A stretch of 64,000 nucleotides of DNA from Ligula intestinalis (Eukaryota; Platyhelminthes; Cestoda; Diphyllobothriidea; Diphyllobothriidae). Positions 1-11,810 of this stretch are shown here, piece by piece (the stretch's first letter is position 1; every line of letters begins with the position of its first letter). The translations under genes and the position numbers were made by a program. Under the pieces are notes generated by a model. That model was not told the DNA's origin and did not search any database. It was given only the letters and a program-made list of their open reading frames with translations. Location: positions 22,912,997-22,976,996 of the forward strand of contig JAYGXS010000007.1 in assembly GCA_036362985.1 (NCBI GenBank), in the 5' to 3' direction.

Positions 1-1426
1 CTTTGGTGGGTTTGGCCTGAATATTATAGTGCTCCGTCTACAATCAGACAAGTTAGACGCTACAAACGCAGCCACGACATTCGAGACACCCAACTCGTTC
101 CCCATACACCAGTGACGGGACAAATTAAAAAGCGTTAGGTGTGGACACAGTAAGCGCAGTGAATGACAGAGTTAAACAGCTCCTCTACACTTACCACACA
201 TGAGGCGGTGTCTACTTCAAAACTAACCAGCCTCCAACGGAAGAGTAGGCGCCTTGGACCTCACAGAGGTGAAACTGATAGTATTACCGGCATTCAGGTG
301 GACATTCATGAACGAGGGGGGAGACTGTCACTTTAAGAAGGCGACAATACCCTCTAACTCCCGTCTCAAAGAGGAACCGAGTTGTCCCAACACCTGACAG
401 ATTTTAGATCATGACCTTCGGCCCCACTGTTGCATTCCCAAGCGATTGCTCATAGTGACGGGTATGTTGAACTGACATGAGGCCTCTCTTTGTTCTTTGT
501 AGGCTGCATCATTTCTTCACATCCACGAATTGGCCTACCACACAACACGGAAAAAAGTGCTTTCAAAAAGGTGGTATGTACTGTTAAGTCGTATTTATAA
601 ATGCCAAATTCAGTTGGACTTTACGGGCCTTTCTCTATGGTTCTATTCAGGCCGTAGTTAACTCTCTTGGGTGTTCTAATTTCGCTCTGCTTGGCTCCAC
701 TCCTGCTTCAGTCATACTACGACGCTTCACTCAATTGCGTCGTATCCAAGAGTGAGGTCAGACCGGACGCAATTGACGACTGAATAGTTGGTACGTTTAA
801 CCCGCCCCGTAACAGGGTATCTGTCAAAAAGTAATCGATACTGGGTAGAGCAACTCAGTTGGAGAAACCCCACCGCCATCTCAACGTCTATCCTTCACCA
901 ATGACCTATAAGGGTCCTTCAACAGTCGCCGGACTATGAAACCTCACGCGCGCATTTGTGATCACGCGGTATGAGCTTTTGACTAATGCGCGCTGCCACG
1001 GGCTTCAACGCGGCCCGACTACGTTCATAAATCAGCATGGCGTCCGTTTGAGCCTAGCGAGACGACTGCTTGCAACCGAAAATGCACTCGGCTCGCGGAA
1101 AAACGGTTAGGGGGGATGGACAGCCTGTTGTAAACTTGCAAATATTACACGGCTATGCCGTAGTACCTGATGGATCTCAGCTCAAATATTTCCATATGCA
1201 TTTTCGGAGCGAGGAGTTGAACGTTAAGTTGACGCAGTACGTTCCGAGGGGAAGTTAAGAAGGGCATGAAAACTGCAAAATTTTTTTAGAGACTAACTAC
1301 TTTAACAATAAGAAACCTCTCTTCACTTCCGGTGGATGTGCAACTTCGTAGTTAAGGTCGAGTGTTTGACCACGGTGACTGGCTAGCGGTTAAGGTCACG
1401 TGAGGATTAACAAAGCCGTGAGAGTA
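1..1426. other. Leading region, no gene recognised
   Basis: I see no convincing gene, conserved domain or complete mobile element here. Only short open frames without recognisable motifs occur. The first member of the abundant LTR family begins immediately after this stretch. Confidence 0.4.
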
Positions 1427-1872
1427 TGTAGTGGTCGCTGCTGCCCGACGCCCTGCTAACTCTTGACGCCACAGACGAGGTCACTCAGAGCATAAGACCT
1501 CGCGCGAAAGCAGGTTTCTCGCGTACCTCAGGCCTATGCGCAAACGGACGCGCGCTTAGCCTAGCCAGTCTTCACCCCTCTCCAGGTCGCGCCACGACCT
1601 TTAACCTCGTGATTGGCTACTGTGACAAAGCATGCGCCGGCCATTTGGCTATTTCCGACGCTATCGTCCCTCCGGAATTGACGCCCTGGCAACCGGACTG
1701 GAGTCATTCGAGAGTCAAAACTCTTTCCATCTATCCTCCTATCCTTCTGCTGAATACACTATTCCTAACAATCTGGCTTTCCCACTGTCTTCTCGCTTCA
1801 CCTAAAGGAATCATGGGCCTGGAAGATCGTAGCTGTAAGGGTTACTTTTCATAGCCTTAACTCCTATTGATA
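1427..1872 (+). repeat. Solo LTR of the non-autonomous LTR family (U3 type A)
   Basis: It starts TGTAGTGGTCGCTGCTGCC and carries the type A upstream module, with a segment reading CTCTTGACGCCACAGACGAG. The shared downstream module follows: TCTGGCTTTCC, then GGGCCTGGAAGATCGTAGCTG, then TTAACTCCTATTGATA. Length and ends match the LTRs of the complete element at 29626-31146. The flanking 4 bp do not match, so any target duplication has decayed. Confidence 0.75.
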
Positions 1873-2785
1873 AAATGGCCGCCGTGTGTGACGAGGCACG
1901 TTACCGTCTCCCGACCTCCGACCGGCTCAGTCACGTGTTCTAATTTCTGTAGAGAAAAAAAAAGATAACAAAACTGGGGCGGGCAAAATTCATCCCTGTC
2001 TTAGAATGGTTACCCGTTTAGTTAAGCCATCGCAGGAACGAGGTTTGTGCGCTTGTATAAACCCCAGTTCTTCGAGTCTGGAAACATTCTCCAATGACTA
2101 TTTTTAGTGACCAAAACCAAGGGGGAGGTATTGGTGCCTGGTCCTTGGGACCGGAGAAATGTTCCGCTTAAGGATACAGTGGTCTAAACAAGGGGGGATC
2201 ATGTGGGTCATACGTGACGATTCATCGGTTGTCTAAACCATAATCAAGAGTAAGTCGCAATCAGGGCAGCTTGGCGAATGCCGATTTCGTGTACTCTCCA
2301 TCTCAGCATGTAACGTGGGTTCCTATCTCGATTGTGCGCGCGTTGATCGATATTCAGCTGACTCGGTTTCGACACTTCTTAGTCGACTTTCTGCAGTTCG
2401 AAGACAGAAGACGGTCCAGTACAAGTTTACTTCGCTTAACAGATTCGCAAATCTTATGCTTCCTTTTCACGGTAGAAGATGATTAGGGCCTCAAAAACCA
2501 CACTGGTAGCACTGACGAATTACAAGAGCGTTTCACGCACTGTACATCGTGCACAAATTTTCGACTATCTACTGGGCACTGATGAATGTGGTGGAACCGC
2601 CATTCAAAGGAAAAAAAGTTGACAAGTAACCTAAGGCTACAAACGGTATCGGCAAAATGCCAGCCGAGATTTGACGAGCCCGGCCGACGCAAATCCCAAA
2701 TCCCACCTCCCCCTACCCCGCCCCCACCTGCCAGCCGACTAATTGCGCCGTGAATGACTCAGCATTCGCCTCGCCGACACACCGT
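1873..2785. other. Spacer, no gene recognised
   Basis: No domain-bearing frame is visible. The open frames on either strand are short and unlike any family I know. A low-complexity C-rich tract lies near 2700-2730. Confidence 0.35.
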
Positions 2786-3157
2786 GATGTCGATCGATAA
2801 TTTTTGCCTTCAGCGAGTTCTCGTAGGTGAGCAGAGCCGAGGCCTCATAAGCCTCGTGTCAGAAAGGGTAGAGGGGGAGCTAGGTCCATAAACGGCGGGC
2901 ACACAGCTTGTTAGAACAATTGCTCCCCCTGCCTTCTGAGCTGCTTGTGTGCTCCCATGCCGCAGTGAAGGTTGTCTAAATAACTCCCTCTCTCTCTCCT
3001 AGCCTTGGATTTGGGAAGGTTCTCCTTGTCTGCTGATCATACCTCAACAGAGTAACATTTTTACACGAGGCCAACCGCAAAAGGGTCCACGGAGAAGGTG
3101 GAAAAGCCCTCAGGCGGGGAGACAGAGAGGGCGCTCTCAACGACTGAACTGGCTCTT
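2786..3157 (+). repeat. Unclassified 375-bp repeat, copy 1
   Basis: This stretch is closely similar over its full length to the reverse complement of 15440-15816. Shared landmarks include GATGTCGATCGATAAT at one end, CATAAACGGCGGGCACAC in the middle and CAACGACTGAACTGG at the other end. No coding potential or terminal repeat is visible, so the class is unknown. It could be a solo LTR of another family. Confidence 0.65.
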
Positions 3158-3186
3158 TAGCCTACGTGAAAGGCAATCGATGATGC

Positions 3187-3668
3187 TGTTGTGGTCACTG
3201 CTGCCAGACGCAACTGACGCGCCCCCCCCCCCCCCAACGCATGCGCCATGTCTCTCCCATTCTGGCCTCAATCCACAGTGGTGTGACCTCAATCTGTCTG
3301 GACATTCCTCAAGGCCGTGACAACCGCTAGACGTACTGAAGCGCGCACTACTTATGTGCTAACGCCGGATAGCCCACGTGTGGTCCGATCAATGACCTTC
3401 AAGGCTGCAGCATTCGGCGACCGCGCGGGATTACTCAGGATTCCGCACCCCTGGGTGCGGACGCAGGCAGCGTCGCTGGCCGCTGTGGCGATCCCACAAC
3501 CGAACGCCATGCCAGACGAGTGGCAACTTTCCCCCTAACTATTCTGTAAACAATATATTGTTCCTTCTAGTCTGGCCTTCCAATGACTTCTCACATCTCC
3601 TAAGGAAGTGGTTCTGGAAGATCGCAGCCGTTAGGGTTAAACCTTCGTAGTCTTAAAACCTGTCGATA
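3187..3668 (+). repeat. Solo LTR with perfect 4-bp target duplication ATGC
   Basis: It begins TGTTGTGGTCACTGCTGCC and ends CCTGTCGATA. ATGC lies directly before it (3183-3186) and directly after it (3669-3672). The shared 3' module is clear (TCTGGCCTTCC, then GGAAGATCGCAGCCG). A poly-C run at about 3222-3234 sits in the upstream module. The matching flanks fix both ends of the LTR: TGT at the start and GATA, not CA, at the end. Confidence 0.85.
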
Positions 3669-3672
3669 ATGC

Positions 3673-4732
3673 GAACCACACGAAGATCACATCAAGCTAA
3701 GCCGATTTCAATACTCTTGATGCGCCGAAAGCGACTACGTACCCGGTCTAGAGAAGAAAAACAATGGGAGCAAGGTGTCCGCTCTTAATTCAATATGCAA
3801 ACCAGTTAAAGTGTAACGGCAAATAGTTATTTACCAACTTAAAAAAAAATTAAAAATACCAGTTACAGAAAGGAGTAGAAGCTAGAATAAGTCTAGGAAA
3901 TTGTGTACCAAATGGAAGTACGACAAAGTTGTAAATAAATACAAGTTTGGCAAAGGGCTACCATGGTTCTTCCTTGTCAGCCAAGAAATCCCAAACACTG
4001 TGCTTCTCAAAGGAAAGAAGGCCACCTCACCTTGGCACTTTCAGACCAAATCGGGGGAGGTGTTGAAACGACTGTACAACTACTTTTGCCAGTCCTGCAC
4101 AAATTCAATGCGTTGTAAAGTCTGAATAACGCATTTAAATAATCAAAGGACACAAGCTGTCAGACGACCGTAACATGGGTCTTGTGATATTGTGAGACAG
4201 GCTTTTATTCCTCACCGACCTCCTTTCCTATTAGGTTGGTCCAGCCTGGCCATGGGAGCACTAGGGGGAGAAGGACACGAAAAACAGAGGGTAGAGGGGG
4301 ACTGTGATGAAGAACTCTAGCCTACTGCGTAGTTTTCCCTCACCATCATCATTATCATCCTAAATTTAATAGGCACCTTATTTATAACGGCAAGCGTTCC
4401 GACTAGTTAGGACAGATGATCCCTAAGAGTAGGAATCCAGCTGGGAAGGTCGTGCGTTAATTCGCTTTCTGTAACAATCGAGCAAGGCTGATAGTGAAGA
4501 GGGTGCTGTTGGCAATCGCGTGTGGATATTTTAGGAATCAAACAGAATTACGCGGAATTCGACACAGCCCTCTCCTTTTCCGCGGACACAAAAGTCAAAT
4601 TACAGGACAAAGTTAAGACTACTACTGCACCACTGTGCAGCAACGCTGTGGACATTAAGTTGACTGGTTAAACTTGTAAATCGGTGTTTCATATCTAACT
4701 TGTAATCACACCACACAGGCCTATTATGGAGA
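3673..4732. other. Spacer, no gene recognised
   Basis: A moderately AT-rich stretch. A 74-residue open frame at 3901-4125 has no motif I recognise and no supporting context. I see nothing else to annotate. Confidence 0.35.
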
Positions 4733-4736
4733 TCCT

Positions 4737-5131
4737 TGCAGGGACTGGCTCAACACGAAGTGAATTTGTGAACGCCTGTCGTTACTAGCTCAAGTCAAAG
4801 TGCACTTTCGAAAGGCTCGCTGTTTCCAGTCTCGGCTGCGCCCACAATACGCGGTCCAACCAATCACCGTCAAGGCTGCCGAGACAAAGAGAGCTTTCGG
4901 TGGGCGCCACCGATTACAGACGCCAGACCACACTCCGGACGTGACGATACCACGCTCTCACAGGACCCTCACGGTCGACCACCACGCCAGACCGAGTCAA
5001 CCTTCCTACTAACCATTCTGTAAAGTATATATCCCTCCTACTACTCTGGCTTTCCCAAGACTCATAAGGAACCGGGCATGGAAGATCGCAGCCGTTGGGG
5101 TTAACCTTCTTAGCCTTAGCACTCCACGATA
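4737..5131 (+). repeat. Solo LTR with 4-bp target duplication TCCT (U3 type D)
   Basis: The end ACTCCACGATA is followed by TCCT (5132-5135). The same TCCT at 4733-4736 precedes the proposed start TGCAGGGACTGG. The upstream module contains ACTAGCTCAAGTCAAAGTGC, matching the type D copy at 28035-28470. The downstream module (TCTGGCTTTCCCAAGACT, then GGAAGATCGCAGCCGTTG) is typical. The start is less certain than the end. Confidence 0.7.
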
Positions 5132-5315
5132 TCCTGACCCTGGGCTGTGATGAAAAGTTGTTACTTGGGTTTGACCAATTTTGGAATTCGCAACGCGAAA
5201 TTCTCCTGCGAACTTCTGTCTGACCCACATGTTAGTGTTCCCTTCCTGTTTTTCTGTGTGTATTCAGATCGATTGAACTTGATAACGGCGTCGCGCTTGT
5301 ATTGTTGAAAGTGTT

Positions 5316-5850
5316 TGTGGCAGACAGCCTGAATTCGGTAGTGTTGTGCAGATTTATCTGTTTCTCACTCTCCAAGCCATTGCCTACCGCGAGTTATTCC
5401 ACGCGCCCAGCGCTGACGCACCCTCTCGCCTCTGTGCGCTCTTGTACTTTTGCACTCCTACCGCTGTCGACGCACCTACGTCCGAAGCTGATCGATTCCT
5501 CGCGAGCTCTGACGCCAATGCTTGCACTCTTTCCTGATTGGCTGATGACTAGACCCGCGCGCATAGACACTTTTTTACCGACGCAGCTGGACTTGCCGAC
5601 AAGTACTACGGTTGTTTACGGTGGTTTATTCAATATTATCCCATTTAGCACTTTCGTGCGTTACTTCACTATTATTTTGGGATAATACTCGCTAGGAGCT
5701 TCGTTAGTTAGTCCGGACGTCAAAATTCGAAAAGCCAGCATAGCTGTCCAGCCCTCTTTGTTCAATGCCACAACATCATGCAGCTCTTCTAAACTCGCTG
5801 ATCCGAAGACCCTTGACCAAATACCTCTCGCGCACGCATGCATGTCCACA
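5316..5850 (+). mobile_element. CsRn1-like gypsy element fragment: 5' LTR plus leader
   Basis: 5316 to about 5731 aligns with the 407-bp LTRs of the gypsy element at 18105-23035, from TGTGGCAG through CTGATTGGCTGATGACTAGA to GTTAGTTAGTCCGGACGTC. The match continues beyond the LTR into the leader and start of gag, with CATCATGC at about 5775 aligning to the gag start of the full copy. So this is a broken 5' end, not a simple solo LTR. The primer-site position no longer matches tRNA-Trp. The rest of the element is missing. Confidence 0.75.
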
Positions 5851-6130
5851 TGCGAGTATATGTTGTTGTCTCGGAAAATGTGTTCGAGCTTGAATTGGAA
5901 AGGTTAGGTGAATAAAGTTCTTGTCCCAGCGATCGCGTCTACTTTGTCTTATTCACCTTCTGAAACTCGCATTTTGGCTTGCTCTCAGCCTCCGATCAAC
6001 TCTGTGGAAAGCTCTGGAGTGGACGGTAGGTCAGCCGGGAGTTCAGTTTGGCAACGAGATATACTTCAAGCAAAAGGCCCTTTGAGGTGGCGCCTCAACA
6101 TAACTCATGCATCCATAAAAGCGTCGCTGC

Positions 6131-6602
6131 TGTGGAATGCAGGTGGCTAGCCACCTTTCACCCCGCCTAGTAACTCTGTAATGACTAGCTCGCCTCGAAG
6201 TGAACCCCGCTAGAATCTCACGGCTGCGGTTCTCTATGTCTGGGAACAACCAATCACAGTTGCCGCAAACTTGCTTCCTGGGACGGCGATGAATAGCAAG
6301 CTTGCACGCGTTCGCGACGTAATCTATCCATATGATCGAAAACCTTCAAGGCCAACCCAGCCAATGAACGCCCTCGCTCTGCCTACTGGCTTGACTGCTG
6401 TCACACCAACACGTGGACCAGGCTGGCTCTCCTAGCTGATCGTGTGCTCCCAAGTCAAATTTCTTCCATCTATTCTTCTTTCCTCTGCGTACACAATATA
6501 CTGTGTCTACTACTCTGGCCCCTACCAACTTCTTCTATACTCAGTTACCATGGTCTGAAGATCACAGCTGTTAGGGTTTAACTGACTTAACCCCTTGCGA
6601 TA
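6131..6602 (+). repeat. Solo LTR of the family (type D-like U3)
   Basis: The downstream module is clear: GCGTACACAATATACTGTG, CTACTCTGGCCCC, CCATGGTCTGAAGATCACAG, ending CCCCTTGCGATA. The upstream part carries TGACTAGCTCGCCTCGAAGTG, as in type D copies. The start at TGTGGAATGC is a best guess because no matching flanking duplication is seen. Confidence 0.65.
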
Positions 6603-6817
6603 ACTGTTTGAACGTTGTGAACTGCGCAGTTCTCCGTGTGTCCTAAGGCCTGGTCATCCCTTTTGCTCAGCTTGGAAATAAAGGAATAGGAGGAGCTTTA
6701 GCCACGGGCGTCAGTGCAAACAGTAGTGTGATACCAGGAACCGGGGGCTGGACTACAAAGATATTCTATAATAGGCTACACTTACCGGGTCGATGCGCTC
6801 AGGGAGAAAATCGGAGA

Positions 6818-7302
6818 TATCGCGTAGCGTTAAGGCTAATAGAGTTGACCACTACGAATTCAACCCTCCAGCCCCGGTTCATGAGGAGAAGAGAGAAGTC
6901 ATGGGAAGGCCAGAAGGGCACGAAGGGTGTATTCTGTACAGAAGGATTAGAGAATATTTAATAGGAAGTTTTGACTGTCGGAACACACGTCCAGTCGCAA
7001 AGGTGGCTAGGTCCGAAATGATGACTGGGGGCCAGCACAACATTGAGGTCTGTGTCCAAATGGATTTAGGGCAACTTACGAAGTGAGGCTAGTCTACTAA
7101 CGCGGGAATCTCATTAGACGTATTGAGTTCGAGCCACGAGGTAGGCACGGTGCGTGCAATCGCCAGCAATGAGGGGTCGCGCGTCAGTTTGCGCCTGGCC
7201 TGAAACATGCCTACAACTCCCTTCGTGAGAGGGCCTATGCTCTGAGTGACCTCGTCTGTGGCGTCGGGAGTTAGGAGGGCATCGTGCTGGCGAAAGCCTA
7301 CA
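6818..7302 (-). repeat. Solo LTR of the family, reverse orientation (type A U3)
   Basis: On the minus strand it ends CGCGATA, here read as TATCGCG at 6818. It contains the downstream module (GGAAGGCCAGA, GTATTCTGTACAGAAGG on the plus strand) and reaches a type A upstream module with CTCGTCTGTGGCGTCGGGAG near 7250. The flanking 4 bp (GAGA and AAGC) do not match. Confidence 0.65.
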
Positions 7303-7384
7303 AAGCTGTCTGCTACGTAAGTCGGTCTAGGTGCTAGGTCAGTTTCGCTCCCTGAAATTCCTTCAACTCAAAGAAGCGGCAGCG

Positions 7385-8320
7385 GAGGAACTGAAATGTC
7401 AACAAAAATTGTGTTTTTGATTCGAATACATGTTAAGTATTCTTGTGAGAATGATAATGGTACAGCATAAACTCAGTTAATTTAGCATGCCGGCTTTTGA
7501 ACTAGCCTCTGTCTGACCACCTAAAAAAAGTATATCTGGTAAAAATGCCTATTTAAGTAGAATCTATTTACTCATCGATTATCAGTTTCCTTGTAACGCC
7601 AAATAAATTTTACGGAAACCATGCACAAACATATTCTTTTTTGCACACGTTTGGTGGCAGCTTACGCCTTCTTCGAATTTTATACTTGAAGAAATTGAAT
7701 CTTTCGGTTTCAAAAAAGCATTCAAATTATCAGTTTTCCACGACCCCGAAGTGTGCATTCATATGGCAAGTTATTTGCCTGTTTATTAATGCTGCTTTTA
7801 AATTATACAATGGTCCACACCCATTACAAAGTTTTATGAGAACCATGTTACTTTCTCCTCACACCCTAGAGAAATATGTGCTTTTCCTTAGGCAGAATGT
7901 ATACAGCATGAAGTTTTTGAGATTTTAATTCACATGTAACGGCCGCCGGGATTTAAAATCATTCGGAAATTTAGAAAAAAAATGTAAAGCCTGAAGATAC
8001 CCTTTCTTCAAGTACAAAATTCGAAGAAAGCTTAAGTTTCTACCAACAGAGTACAAGGAAGGATATTTTTATGCATGGTTCTCGTAAACTGTATTAATTT
8101 TTACAAGGACACGAAAAATCGATGATAAAATGCATACTACTCAAGTAGCCATTTTTACATGGTATACTTTTCGCAGGCACGTTTTAATGCCAGCAACCTG
8201 AAGTGACTAAAATATCTTGAGATTTGGTTGTGTGTTTGTCATCATTACAACCTTGCTGAAATAATCGTTTTTTCGAATCGAAAACACATTTCATAATTTT
8301 GAGTGACTTTTTTAATGAGG
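7385..8320. mobile_element. Non-autonomous TIR element, copy 1 of a ~1-kb family
   Basis: This AT-rich stretch is homologous along its length to 9247-10231. Shared blocks include the segment around CAGAATGTATACAGC and the CTTGAGATT segment near the right end. Its ends are related in inverted orientation: TTGATTCGAA near 7427 against TTCGAATCGAAAACAC near 8273. There is no transposase frame. A 95-residue frame at 7641-7928 lies inside and has no recognisable motif. The end positions are approximate. Confidence 0.55.
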
Positions 8321-9246
8321 ATGAGGGAAACTACTCTGGAGCAGATGAGGGTTTTGCAAAACTGTACCTATCTATCAGTTGGTCAGCCACGTGCGTGGAT
8401 TGGGCACATCGAGGGAGAAGTGTATGCGAAGACGTACTGAATGCCTGGTAAGAGATTTTCAGTGCCATCAACTAACAAAATCAACGCTTGGAAATGAAAA
8501 AAGGCTGCTATTTGTGACAATTTTTCGGGTCCAGAGTTTGACAGCAGAAATTTTCCCAAATCAAAAGCCAGGGGGAGAAAGGGAGAGAGAGAGAGAGACT
8601 TAACTGAATGCTCTTCTCTGTTGCCAGGGGGGTAAAATCAGCCCGGCGACAGGAGTGGTTTTCGCGCAGGCCCGTCAAAAAGTGCATGAGCCGAGCCCGC
8701 CTGCGCACGAGCGGTGAAGGCGAAAGTATCGATCGGTGTCCGGGCGCCGCGAGGCCGAAGGACTGACTCATACACGCCGCGAGCACTAAGCTGTCACTTT
8801 CGCCACACCCCGTGTGCACCGAAGCCGGCGGTGCGGTGTAGTAACGCACGCCGTGCAAATGGCCTCATATTCTAGCGACGTGTCCATTGAGAGCAAGTCG
8901 GTGGGGGGGGGGGTACAGTTATTACTGGCATGTTAAAACGTTATGGAGACTTAACATCCACCTCGCTTAACTCTTCTGATAAGGATGGCTCATCGAAATA
9001 TAATCACGCTCACTAGAGGACAGTTAAAGAAGAACCAGCTAAAAGTCGAGGTTAAAACTACAGTTACTTTGCGCACACAGTTCGTACACCCTACGGACAA
9101 GTTCTAGTATTTGGAGAGTCTACTCGTATTTTAGCTCAACTTACCTGCCCAGCTTATGGCTGTGTACGCAATCCATCACTTCTGATAAAGTAAACTGACT
9201 GCTCAAACAGGATTTCGTAAGCAATAAATCTAGAATCCGCGTTGGA
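8321..9246. other. Spacer with a GC-rich island, no gene recognised
   Basis: 8585-8600 is a short GA microsatellite. 8640-8890 is markedly GC-rich compared with its surroundings and ends in a poly-G run near 8904-8913. No known domain is seen in any frame. It may be an old repeat or a promoter-like island, but nothing visible decides this. Confidence 0.3.
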
Positions 9247-10231
9247 TAACCGCCAGGCGCACTTACAGTAGCTTTCCTATTTCATGAAATGTCAACCATA
9301 ATTCTAAAATTGACTTCCGATTTGAACCAGTTACTTAACTTTAGTTGTAATACTGATTATTTTGAAGGTTAATCTCACCACAGTTGAGCCACGCCAGGAT
9401 GCCGACCTTTCGACGAACTATTTTCTGAACGCTTACAAAACGTATATAATATGAAGAGGGCTATTTCCGTAATATGCATTCTTCTCATTCATCTTCATTA
9501 CGCTTATTAATTTAAATATATTTTAGAGGAAACATGCACATAGCTCTTCTTCCATGTACTTGTATGTTAGGAAAGTATGACGCCTTCAAAATTTATACTG
9601 GGAGAAAGCGTGTCTTTCGAGTTGAAGAATAACTCTAAGGATAGGACTTTTTGCGACCATGTAATTATCATTCGTAATACATCATATTATAGGACATGAT
9701 CCATATCCATCGCAAAATACTATGTCCTCATGCCTTAACGAAGTATGTACTGTTCCTTAGTCAGAATGTATACAGCGTGTAGTTTGAGAACCTTGAATTC
9801 GAGTGTAATGGCTGGTAATCTTCAAAATTATTCGACAATTTGGAAACTTTTAAAACCAAAATACCCTTCTTCTAAGCATAAAATATGAAGGCAGCGTAAT
9901 TTCCCACTCAATGAATGCAAGAAAGAATATTTATGTGTATGTTTTCCTTCAAAAATATATTGTTATTAACAAGGGCAATGAAAATCAATAATAAAAATGG
10001 ATGTTACTTAAATATCCATTTTATTTTATTATACACTATTTGCAGGCGGTCATAAAAGATCTCATCAGAAAGCTGGCATCCTGGTGTAACTGAAATCTCT
10101 TGAGATTAGTCTTAAAAATAGTCAGTATTGCAAGCTTACTTAAGTAATTTGTTCAAATTTGAAATACCTTTCAGAAGTTTGGTTAATATTTCAGGAAATC
10201 GGGAAGCTACTGTAAGTGCGCCTGGTGGTTA
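9247..10231. mobile_element. Long-TIR non-autonomous DNA element (985 bp), copy 2
   Basis: The left arm from 9249 (ACCGCCAGGCGCACTTACAG) matches the reverse complement of the right arm ending at 10229 (ACCACCAGGCGCACTTACAG). Similarity continues for roughly 135 bp inward with mismatches. A TA lies at each outer edge, compatible with a TA target duplication as in Tc1/mariner elements, though two bases prove little. The interior has no transposase frame. The right end abuts the LTR at 10230-10683. Confidence 0.7.
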
Positions 10232-10683
10232 TGCAGGAGTTAAGGCTAAGACGCTTAACCCTTACACCTACAATCTTCCAGACCCTGGTTCCTTAGGAGA
10301 TTGAAAATAAGACGGTGGAAAGGCGAGATTAGACGGTACATTATTTTGTTTACAGAGAGGAAGGGGAAAGTCGCCAAGTGGTTTTTCAAGGCGTCCGACC
10401 GTGAGGCCGGCGTCGTCACGACCGCCGCACGCGAGGCGCAATTCCAAGTGAGGTCTTAGCAGGAAATCAGGCCAGGAGACAGAGAGAGAGTGCGGGTCCA
10501 TTGGCTAGGTCGGCCTGTGATTGGTTGGACACCGTGCGGGTGGACAGTGTGTTGGTGGATAGCGTATGGCTCGACACCGTTGATGGACATCGTGGGTGGC
10601 CTGTGTCTCGCAGCAGTCGCAACGACCTTGAGGTCCACACAGATTGAGATCACGAGAAGAAATCCAGGCAACGACCCACTACA
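10230..10683 (-). repeat. Solo LTR of the family, reverse orientation (type B U3)
   Basis: Read on the minus strand it starts TGTAGTGGGTCGTTGCC (right edge 10683) and ends AGCCTTAACTCCTGCATA. Type B landmarks are present: a block around CTCAATCTGTGTGGACCTC, and CCAATCACAGGCCGACCTAG. A short GA run at about 10480-10490 marks the microsatellite site that is expanded in the copy at 25125-25638. The flanks do not form a clear duplication. Confidence 0.75.
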
Positions 10684-11129
10684 GACGATCACTCCTTTCG
10701 ACAGTACTATTGAAGGCTGTCAAAACCCTCCCTATTAAGAAAGAAATATTTGTTTCCGTTTCCAACTGTCAGTGAAGACGAGGTAATGGGAAGAGAATTC
10801 GCATCATTGGTAGGGCAAGTGAAAAGATAACTCCGTAACGCAGGTGGCTTGATAGTGAATTCGAGGGCGATAAGGATTAGGGCATGCAGCCGACGCCCAA
10901 CACTGTGAGGTCCGGCGTCCATGTTCAAGGCCAACTGCCTCGAGTCCATCCACTATTACAGTGAGCGCTTTCAGACGCGCTGACCCGCAGCGACTTGACC
11001 GACTTTCAGGTAGTCGTGATTGCCCAGGCACCACTTGAACACGCCCCTTTCCTCTACCCTCGGCCGATAAGCTTACAATACCGGGCACGACACCTCTTGG
11101 ATAATGTCACACGCACCAAATGGAGAACT

Positions 11130-11806
11130 TATCGAGGAGCGTTAAGGTGTAGCGACATCTTATTCTAAGCCATGCTTTATTATATGCAATCGTGTCGTCC
11201 AGCTGGATAATAGATGATAGAATGTATGCCAACGAATATAAGCTATTCAATGTGATAAGGCATGGAAACCCGGAGTGTTATAGACAATTAAATGTAATGC
11301 TGAATGAGTAGAATGTAAGAAATGAGTAAGTGACTCGCAGACGAGTCCACTCCAGCCATGAGTGAGCCGAAGTCCAGAGTCGCATTCCGGTCGGTGAAGT
11401 CGCCGGGTCTGGAGGATTGCAACTGGCAGTAGGTCATCTGTTCCGGGAGTGTCTGATAAGAAGCAGTCACCACATTTAAGGTCTCTTTGTGGCTTGGTCT
11501 CTGGAAGTGGTTGGTCAGTTGGCCAGAAAAATCCGTGACCTTAATCGGAGGTTTGACCGTCTAGCGCGCATGGACTGGTAGGCATGGACTTGGGTCATGC
11601 CCAACAGGCGTTTAAGTAAAGCATGGCTTAGAATAAGAGGTCACTAAAAAGGCTAATGAGTTTAACCTTAACGGCTGCGATATTCCAGGCCCGGTTTCTA
11701 GAGAGATGAGAGAGATAACATGGGAAGGCCAGAGTGGTAGGCAGAGCGTATTCTGTACGGAGGGGTTGAAGAATAGGTGGTAAGAGATTTGACTCGGACT
11801 AGTGCA
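11130..11806 (-). repeat. LTR of the family, reverse, interrupted by a TIR element
   Basis: 11130-11147 (TATCGAGGAGCGTTAAGG) and 11653 onward (CTAATGAGTTTAACC, then GGCTGCGATATTCCAGGCCC) join into one continuous LTR end once the element at 11148-11648 is removed. The rest of the LTR runs to about 11806, where the plus-oriented LTR at 11811 begins, so its U3 side is lost or displaced. Confidence 0.7.
11148..11648. mobile_element. 501-bp TIR (MITE-like) element with duplication AAGG
   Basis: The left end TGTAGCGACATCTTATTCTA continues into AGCCATGCTTTA. The right end is its inverted counterpart (TAAAGCATGGCTTAGAATAA, then GAGGTCACTAAA), giving 32-bp terminal inverted repeats with a few mismatches. 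AAGG flanks it at 11144-11147 and 11649-11652. The host is an LTR whose sequence is contiguous across the insertion. There is no coding content. The class is unknown: a 4-bp duplication does not by itself assign a superfamily. Confidence 0.75.
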
Positions 11807-11810
11807 GGTC

